DNA of 64,000 nt. It comes from Rheinheimera sp. Its GTDB lineage: Bacteria > Pseudomonadota > Gammaproteobacteria > Enterobacterales > Alteromonadaceae. The DNA is taken from NCBI GenBank assembly GCA_008015325.1, contig SSFI01000034.1, positions 1 to 64,000 on the forward strand. The letters run 5' to 3'. Position numbers and translations under genes: made by a program. The notes under the pieces were generated by a model. That model worked only from the letters and a program-made list of their open reading frames with translations, had not been told where the DNA came from and did not search any database. Below, piece by piece: positions 58,005-64,000 of the stretch (within the stretch, counting starts at the first letter, position 1; the number at the start of each line of letters is the position of its first letter).

Positions 58005-58027
58005 GGCTGGCAGCAAGGCTGCCAGCC
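58005..58027 (-). other. Intercistronic hairpin between PKS and thioesterase genes
   Basis: GGCTGGCAGC / GCTGCCAGCC, a perfect 10-bp stem with a 3-nt AAG loop. No T-run follows, so it is more likely an mRNA-stability or processing element than a terminator. Confidence 0.5.
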
Positions 58028-58042
58028 GGTGTGGGCCAAATG

Positions 58043-61000
58043 TCAGACCAGGGCGGCGTCTTCGTTAAGCAATGCCAGCTGCTGCTGCGCCAGTTGCTCC
58101 AAAGACGGGCCTGCCAGCAGGCTCATACTGGAAATGGCTAGTCCTAACTGGGTGAGCAGCTGTTTGCTGAGCTGATTAGTGGTCAGGGAGTCGACGCCAA
58201 GCTGGGTCAGGCTGATGCGCACATCAACCTGCTCAGGCTGGTACCGCAGCAGGTTTGCCACTTGCTTCTGCAACGCCTGTAACAAAGCGTTTTTGCGTTC
58301 CGCAGCCGGCAGGGTTTGTAGTTGCTGACGGAACTGCCGGCCGGCACTGTGTTGCTGACCAAACTGCTGCACTATTTGGCGGAAACGCCCGGATCGGCGG
58401 GCGGCCTGATTGGCGTTAAACCAGAGCGGCCATTCGATATCCATAATGCCGACCTGCGTTGTGTCGCTGCTGAGTGCATATCGCAATTGGTCAAAGGCAT
58501 AATGGTCACTGATGGCATGCACGCCTTGTCCGGCCAGAATTGTGCGCACCTGGGCATCGCGGGCCACCATACCGGCACCGGCCAGCGCCCCCCAGTTCAC
58601 AGATAACGCTGGCAAGCCTTGCCGGCAGCGCCAGTGACAGAACTCATCCAGCCAGTTGTTGGCGACCACATAGTTGGCCTGACCCGGATTTCCAACCAGC
58701 GCCGACACCGATGAGCAGCAAATAAAACGCTGCAGCTGTTGTGGCGGCAGGGCGGCCAGTGCCTGATGCAAATGCAGGGCGCCCAGAATTTTCGGTGCCA
58801 GCACGCTGCGACAAGTGTCTGCGCTGAGATCACGCAGATAGCCATCGGCCAGCACGCCGGCACAATGCACCACAATCCGCAGCGGCATGGCCGGATGGTT
58901 GGCTAAAGCTACAGCGTCACGCACAGCGCCGGCATCCGTGACATCCAGCGCCACAGTCTCAACCTGCACACCGCGCTGTTGCAGCTGTTGCAGCGCTTTT
59001 GCTTCAAGCTGGCCACTGCGACTTGCCAGCACCAGCCGGGCGGCGCCCCAATCAGCCAGCTGTCTGGCCATGGTCAGACCAAAACCGGCAGCGCCACCGG
59101 TGATTAGTACTGAGCTTTGCGGCGGCAGCCATGGTGTAGCAAAAGGCGCTAACAACAGCAGCGGCTGCTGATGCAGCAACACGCTGTCGAAGTTGTCACT
59201 GAGCTGGTCGGTTTGCGCCAGTAATGCCGCCGGACAGCTCTGTGTGGCGCTCAGTTCGGCGCTGTGCTGCACGATAAATTGCAGTGCTGCGCTGACAAAT
59301 CTGCGGTGTCCGGGGTTATGCAGCAGCTCAGCCAAATCCGGTTGGCAGAGCAGGTCGTCCTGACTCAACCGCGTGCTGTCCAGCGGCTGTTGGCTGAGGT
59401 CAATTAACTGGCGTTGTCGGCCAGGCAGGCTTAGCAATTTGTCACGAATTTCGCTGCTGGCTGCTGAAATCATCAGATCAAATGGTGCCTGCTGCAGCAA
59501 TGGCCGGAAAAAGCTCAGGTCGTAGCAGCCAAAATGTTGTTGCGCCGGTAACCGGGCGGCTGATGGTTCGTCGTCAGTGCCGGTGTGGTCTTGCAGCACA
59601 GTGACCTGCAGATGCATGGTCGCTGCAACATGCCGCAGCGCCTGTTCCAGCGCCGCAGGCAGATCGGTCAGTAACAAGCGCTGGCCGGCGGTGGGGGCCG
59701 ACAAGCCGGTCAGGCAATACAGTGCTTGTGTATAAGGTTCAACCAGTGCGATTTGCGCCGGTAAAAAGCCATCCGGCAGCGGCAGCAGTTCGGCAGCGCT
59801 GGCGGTGCGCTGACTTTGCAGCCGTTGTTGACGCTGGCTCAACAGCACCAGATCACCGTGCTGATAAGTCGCAACCGGTGGCGTCTGGCGGACTTGAGCA
59901 ACCGCGAGTAAATCCGCCGGCAGGCCCTGACGCAGTGCCGCAGATAAAGCCGCGCTATGCAGCGTCAGCTGGTAGGTGCCGGCTGTGGTGTCGCTGGTTG
60001 TGCTATCTACGGCCGGGCTGGCACAACAGCCGGTGAAACTGTCGTTATCTGTGTTGCTCTGCACTGTGGTCATCGCAAATTGACGCAGCTCGACCGGGCT
60101 GTTGGTGTCTGCCGCAATTTGTTGCCAGGCGCTGCTTTGTGCCGGTTCGGCACAGAGTTCACGCCGGTAACGGTTGTTGTCGCGCCAGGCCACATCGCTG
60201 GTCTGATCGGCGATTTGCAGTTCTTGGAGCAGCTGCTGTAACGCGGCGCGACCGTCACTGCTCAAATCCAGATTCTGGCAAAACACCACCGGGTATTCGT
60301 TGATGATGGCGGCGCTGAGGCCAGTCAGTGCGGCTGCGGACCAGTTGGGTGCCGAATCGTCCGGCAGGACCTGACAGGCGGCGATAGTCAGGCGCAGGTA
60401 ACGCCACGGCTGTTTGCCGTCATCTAAGCGCTGTAACAAAGCACGGCTGGACTGAATCGCATCGGTCAGGCGGCTCAGCAACAGTTCTGGTTGCTGCAAA
60501 AGCATTTCAGGCCAGAGACAGGCACTGAAATCCAGCAACACATCAGGTTGCTCCAGTCCCTGCGGCGGCAGGCTGCCAACGCGATAACTGCGCACCAGAA
60601 CGCCGCGTTGCTGCAGCTCAGCATTGGTGGCAAAGGCCAGTTCACTGCCATCGTCAATGATCAGCACCCGACGGGGCAACGCCTGCAATGCCGGCAATTC
60701 GGCTTGTGGCAGCCATTGCAGCTGGTAATTGACCGGATTCTGCACCTGTTGTTGCTCTGCAGCCAGTTCAATGGCACGGCATTCCAGATCTTCCAGCAAC
60801 AAACACAACACGCCGGCATCGTTGTAAAGCGCCAGTTCACAGCGCAGGCTACTCGTGGTTTTTTCCAGCAGACGGCAGTGGCTGAAACAGATGTCGCCGG
60901 GCAGCTGCAGCAGTGTTAAACGGCCACAGCGCTGCGGCACATAAGCCGGTCCGTCGCCAACCAGGGCCAGTAATGACTGAAAGGCGCCATCAAGCAGGGT

Positions 61001-64000
61001 CGGGTGCAGCAGATACTGGCCAGCCTCCTGGGCAGCGGCATCCCCCAGCAGCAGGCGGGCGCTGACGCTGTCTGGTTGTATCCGCAGCGCGGTCAGTGTC
61101 TGAAATGCCGGACCATACTGCAGCCCGATGCTGCTTGCTGTCTGATAGAAATGCCGGATCTGTGCCGGATCTGCGGCTAAATCCAGTAAATGCTGGCCAT
61201 CCAGTGCTGGCACCGGTACCGGATACTGGCAGAGCCGGGCACTGGCATTGCGCTGCCACTGGCTGAGTTTGTCGGCCTGATCCCGGCTGGATAATTCCAG
61301 CAGGCGCTGCGCTGCGTTGTAACGGATCTCAGTTTTCATGACGGCATGGGCCGGCACCTGCAGCATTTTTTCAATCTGCAGCTGCTCCAGCGGCAGGCTG
61401 GCAGCGCCACTGAGTTCCGCTGCGGCGCAAAACAATGCATCAATAATGGCTGCCCCCGGAAAGACCACACTGGCATTGACCTGGTGGTCGGACAGATAAG
61501 GCATAAAATGCCGGTTGATCTCGCCACCCCAGGCGGTCCCGGCGCCTGGTAATTGTTCGTTCAGGTAGACCGCACCGGAGCGCCCGATGCGACGTTCCAC
61601 CGAGCGGCCAGACTCCCGCCATAAATGTTCACGTTGCCACGGATATAACGGCAGTGGCACATAACGCGGCGAGGCGCCATAAAAGGCCTGCCAGTGCAGT
61701 GCGCCACCCTGATTAAACCAACGCGCCAGTTCGCCGAGGAAAAAGCTCTGCTCAGGCGCTTTACGCTGTAAGCTGGCCAGCTGCGGCAGGTCCAGCCCTT
61801 GTTGACTCAGCAGCTCGCGAATATTTTGTTTTAATACCGGGTGTGGCCCCAGTTCGAGTACTGCATCCGGCGTAAGCGCCAGCACAGATTGGAACCCTGC
61901 GGCAAACAACACAGTCTGGCGCACATTGCGCCACCAGTAACCAGCATCCAGTGTTTCGCCGCAGATTTCGAGGCCTGTGACAGTCGACACCAGCGGGATG
62001 CGACAGGCGCGCGGTTGCAGATCTGACAGAACCTCCAGCAGTTCGCTTTCGATCTGCTGCATCTGGCTGCTGTGATAAGCGATTTCCACCTGTAACAGCC
62101 GGCAGAAAATCTGCTGTTCCTCCAGCTGTTGTGCCAGCGCCTGCAGTGCCGGACGCGGCCCGGCCAGCGTCAGCGCCTCGGGCCCGTTTAACGCAGCGAT
62201 TTCAATGGCCGGGAATTGTTGCAGCCAGGTCTGGCAAACACCTTCTGTAAGTCCGACGGCCAGCATGCCACCGTCGAGGTTGGCACATTGTTGCTGCAGA
62301 CGACTGCGGTGATAACTGACCTTACAGGCATCCTGCAGGCTCAGCGCGCCCGACAGATAAGCGGAAGCCACTTCTCCAACACTATGGCCAATCAGCACGG
62401 CCGGTTTCACACCAAAATGGGCCCAAAGCTCAAACAAGGCCACCTGCAGCGCGAAGTTCGCAGGCTGCGCCACTTGCGTTTCATGCATACGGGAGCTGGC
62501 TTCGTCCCGCAGCATTTCACTGAGCACAGACCAGCCCGCGACTGCATGAAATACCTGGTCAACCTGCTCCAGTGCAGCCCGAAATACCGGTTCAGTGCGG
62601 TATAGTTCCTGGCCCATGCCCCACCATTGTGGGCCCATACCGGTACAGACCATCGCCAGACGCTGCAGATTCTGGTGGCATTGCCGGACCTGTAATGGCT
62701 GAGAAAGTTGTTGCTGTAGCTGCTGCAACAGCGTGGCCGGGCTGTCGGCCAGCAGACAAAGCCGGTGAGTCAGCGCGGTGCGACGGCGACTGAGGCTATA
62801 AACCCAATCTGCCAGCGCAATATCCGGTTGTTGTTTCAGTTGATCCCGGAAGCGCTGGAGAACTTCCTGCAGCGCCCGTTCCGAGCGTGCGCTGAACGGC
62901 ACCAGCATCTGTCGCGCTTCGTGTTGCACCGCCGGTGCCGACGTGGGGAATTCGTGTTGTTGGGTGCTGCGCACTATCACGTGGCCGTTGCTGCCGCCGT
63001 AACCAAAAGAATTGACGCCGATAAAATGAGTTTTATCGGCATCCAGCGGCGTCAATGCGGTGACTACCTTTAATGGCAATTCAGCAAAAGGGATCTCCGG
63101 GTTTGGCGTGTGAAAATGCAGATTGGCCGGTACCTGTTTTTCCCGCGCTATCAAAGTTGCTTTAATCAGACCCGCCATGGCGGATGCGGCTTCGGTATGG
63201 CCAATATTGGTTTTAACTGAACCAATCAGACAGGGTTGTTGCAGCGAACGTCCGGCCAGGGCCCGACCCAGAGCGGCAATTTCCAACGGGTCGCCGACGC
63301 GGGTACCGGTACCATGGGCTTCGATGTAACTCAGCTGTTCTGCAGCAACGCCGGCCCGCTGATAGACCTGTTCAAGTAACCGGAACTGGGCGTCCGGATT
63401 GGGTAACGAGATGCCTTTGGTCTGGCCATCCTGATTAATCCCGGTTTCGACAATGACGGCGTGAATGTGATCGCCATCCCTGACCGCATCCGTCAGCGGT
63501 TTTAATAACACCATGCCGGCGCCTTCAGCCCTCACATAACCGCCGGCATCAGCATCAAAGGCTTTACAGCGGCTATGTGCCGACAGGAACTGGCCTTTGC
63601 TCATGACCACCGGGTAATGCGGCGTCATCATGGCGTTCGCGCCACCGACCAGTGCCATTTCACAATCACCATTGCGCAGGCTTTGCACCGCCAGATGCAG
63701 CGCCGTCATGGACGCTGAGCAGGCGGTATCGACGGTAAAGCTTGGGCCTGTTAAATCAAAGGCATAGGAAATGCGATTCGACAGCAGTGCCATAGTCACA
63801 CCAAAAGCGGTGTGAGAGTCGGTCTCGTATAAATTGTCACCATCGAGCTGGATAGCTTTATTGTCGATGGCAAAGGCACCAATAAACACACCAGTGGTTT
63901 TTTGTTTTGCCAGCTGCTGGGGCATGCCGGCATCTTCCAGCGTTTCCCAGGCAACTTCGAGCAACAGCCGTTGCATCAGATCTATGACTTCGGCTTCTTT
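58043..64000 (-). CDS. Large type I polyketide synthase, KS-AT-DH-(degenerate ER)-KR-ACP (5' end outside window)
   Basis: One reading frame of at least 1,985 residues that continues past the window edge (KEAEVIDLMQRLLLEVAWETLEDAG is the early KS). The true start is not visible. Numbering from M at 63976: KS with Cys86 (DTACSAS), His221 (EAHGTGT) and His260 (KTNIGH); AT with GHSVGE (Ser532) and AYHS (634-636), which is neither the standard malonyl (HAFH) nor methylmalonyl (YASH) motif; DH with His831 and Asp996/Gln1000 (LLDGAFQ); a ~540-residue middle region with a KR structural half and an ER-like stretch lacking a recognisable NADPH loop; KR from ~1620 (ITGGAAGFG, CSSVSA, QANYVVAN; LAD suggests B-type); ACP with Ser1930 (GVDSL). 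No terminal thioesterase. Domain order suggests an iterative synthase. Product unknown. Confidence 0.93.
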   Translation of the reverse strand, partial: KEAEVIDLMQRLLLEVAWETLEDAGMPQQLAKQKTTGVFIGAFAIDNKAIQLDGDNLYETDSHTAFGVTMALLSNRISYAFDLTGPSFTVDTACSASMTALHLAVQSLRNGDCEMALVGGANAMMTPHYPVVMSKGQFLSAHSRCKAFDADAGGYVRAEGAGMVLLKPLTDAVRDGDHIHAVIVETGINQDGQTKGISLPNPDAQFRLLEQVYQRAGVAAEQLSYIEAHGTGTRVGDPLEIAALGRALAGRSLQQPCLIGSVKTNIGHTEAASAMAGLIKATLIAREKQVPANLHFHTPNPEIPFAELPLKVVTALTPLDADKTHFIGVNSFGYGGSNGHVIVRSTQQHEFPTSAPAVQHEARQMLVPFSARSERALQEVLQRFRDQLKQQPDIALADWVYSLSRRRTALTHRLCLLADSPATLLQQLQQQLSQPLQVRQCHQNLQRLAMVCTGMGPQWWGMGQELYRTEPVFRAALEQVDQVFHAVAGWSVLSEMLRDEASSRMHETQVAQPANFALQVALFELWAHFGVKPAVLIGHSVGEVASAYLSGALSLQDACKVSYHRSRLQQQCANLDGGMLAVGLTEGVCQTWLQQFPAIEIAALNGPEALTLAGPRPALQALAQQLEEQQIFCRLLQVEIAYHSSQMQQIESELLEVLSDLQPRACRIPLVSTVTGLEICGETLDAGYWWRNVRQTVLFAAGFQSVLALTPDAVLELGPHPVLKQNIRELLSQQGLDLPQLASLQRKAPEQSFFLGELARWFNQGGALHWQAFYGASPRYVPLPLYPWQREHLWRESGRSVERRIGRSGAVYLNEQLPGAGTAWGGEINRHFMPYLSDHQVNASVVFPGAAIIDALFCAAAELSGAASLPLEQLQIEKMLQVPAHAVMKTEIRYNAAQRLLELSSRDQADKLSQWQRNASARLCQYPVPVPALDGQHLLDLAADPAQIRHFYQTASSIGLQYGPAFQTLTALRIQPDSVSARLLLGDAAAQEAGQYLLHPTLLDGAFQSLLALVGDGPAYVPQRCGRLTLLQLPGDICFSHCRLLEKTTSSLRCELALYNDAGVLCLLLEDLECRAIELAAEQQQVQNPVNYQLQWLPQAELPALQALPRRVLIIDDGSELAFATNAELQQRGVLVRSYRVGSLPPQGLEQPDVLLDFSACLWPEMLLQQPELLLSRLTDAIQSSRALLQRLDDGKQPWRYLRLTIAACQVLPDDSAPNWSAAALTGLSAAIINEYPVVFCQNLDLSSDGRAALQQLLQELQIADQTSDVAWRDNNRYRRELCAEPAQSSAWQQIAADTNSPVELRQFAMTTVQSNTDNDSFTGCCASPAVDSTTSDTTAGTYQLTLHSAALSAALRQGLPADLLAVAQVRQTPPVATYQHGDLVLLSQRQQRLQSQRTASAAELLPLPDGFLPAQIALVEPYTQALYCLTGLSAPTAGQRLLLTDLPAALEQALRHVAATMHLQVTVLQDHTGTDDEPSAARLPAQQHFGCYDLSFFRPLLQQAPFDLMISAASSEIRDKLLSLPGRQRQLIDLSQQPLDSTRLSQDDLLCQPDLAELLHNPGHRRFVSAALQFIVQHSAELSATQSCPAALLAQTDQLSDNFDSVLLHQQPLLLLAPFATPWLPPQSSVLITGGAAGFGLTMARQLADWGAARLVLASRSGQLEAKALQQLQQRGVQVETVALDVTDAGAVRDAVALANHPAMPLRIVVHCAGVLADGYLRDLSADTCRSVLAPKILGALHLHQALAALPPQQLQRFICCSSVSALVGNPGQANYVVANNWLDEFCHWRCRQGLPALSVNWGALAGAGMVARDAQVRTILAGQGVHAISDHYAFDQLRYALSSDTTQVGIMDIEWPLWFNANQAARRSGRFRQIVQQFGQQHSAGRQFRQQLQTLPAAERKNALLQALQKQVANLLRYQPEQVDVRISLTQLGVDSLTTNQLSKQLLTQLGLAISSMSLLAGPSLEQLAQQQLALLNEDAALV

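Overview
The window reads as the chromosome of a free-living gammaproteobacterium of the Rheinheimera/Alishewanella/Shewanella type. The assignment is an inference from queA-tgt-yajC-secDF, dusB-fis, OxyR with its cysteine pair, a DUF4144 protein, a SapC-family protein, many TonB-dependent receptors and a moderately GC-rich composition. No tRNA, rRNA, CRISPR array, prophage or intact insertion sequence was seen.

Left part (1-8.8 kb): a truncated RND efflux pump and its adaptor, divergent from a TetR regulator with three operator-like repeats between them; a small secreted protein; a SapC-family protein; a phosphoethanolamine-transferase-like membrane protein; a general porin; and CorA.

Phosphate super-locus (about 6.6-34.7 kb): the porin; a TonB-dependent receptor with a duplicated lipoprotein; phoB-phoR; ppk1-ppx; pstS; pstC-pstA-pstB-phoU; and a DUF47-PiT transporter pair. 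I read seven Pho-box arrays by eye, each made of 7-bp CTGTCAT-like units repeating every 11 bp. They lie before the porin, the lipoprotein/receptor pair, phoB (two arrays), ppk1-ppx, pstS and pstC. One control circuit therefore probably joins outer-membrane entry, periplasmic capture, inner-membrane import, signalling and polyphosphate storage. Inserted in this block are an M20 amidohydrolase, a tandem pair of DUF547 proteins, a GcvR-like ACT protein and a perfect 23-bp palindromic element.

Housekeeping block (34.8-48.8 kb): oxyR, queA-tgt-yajC-secD-secF, a rhodanese, suhB, nhaP2, a DUF4144 protein, purH, and dusB-fis behind a promoter with a GC-rich discriminator.

Right part (49-64 kb): an accessory biosynthetic region. 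A membrane-bound LytTR regulator diverges from a TonB-dependent receptor. Convergent to the receptor is a tightly coupled minus-strand operon: a large type I polyketide synthase that runs off the window (KS-AT-DH-degenerate ER-KR-ACP), a type II thioesterase, a GH3-family acyl-adenylate/amide ligase, a secreted alpha/beta hydrolase, an enolase-superfamily enzyme and a small membrane protein. I do not recognise this combination. It may make and modify an N-acyl amino acid or a related polyketide amide; that is a hypothesis from gene families only.
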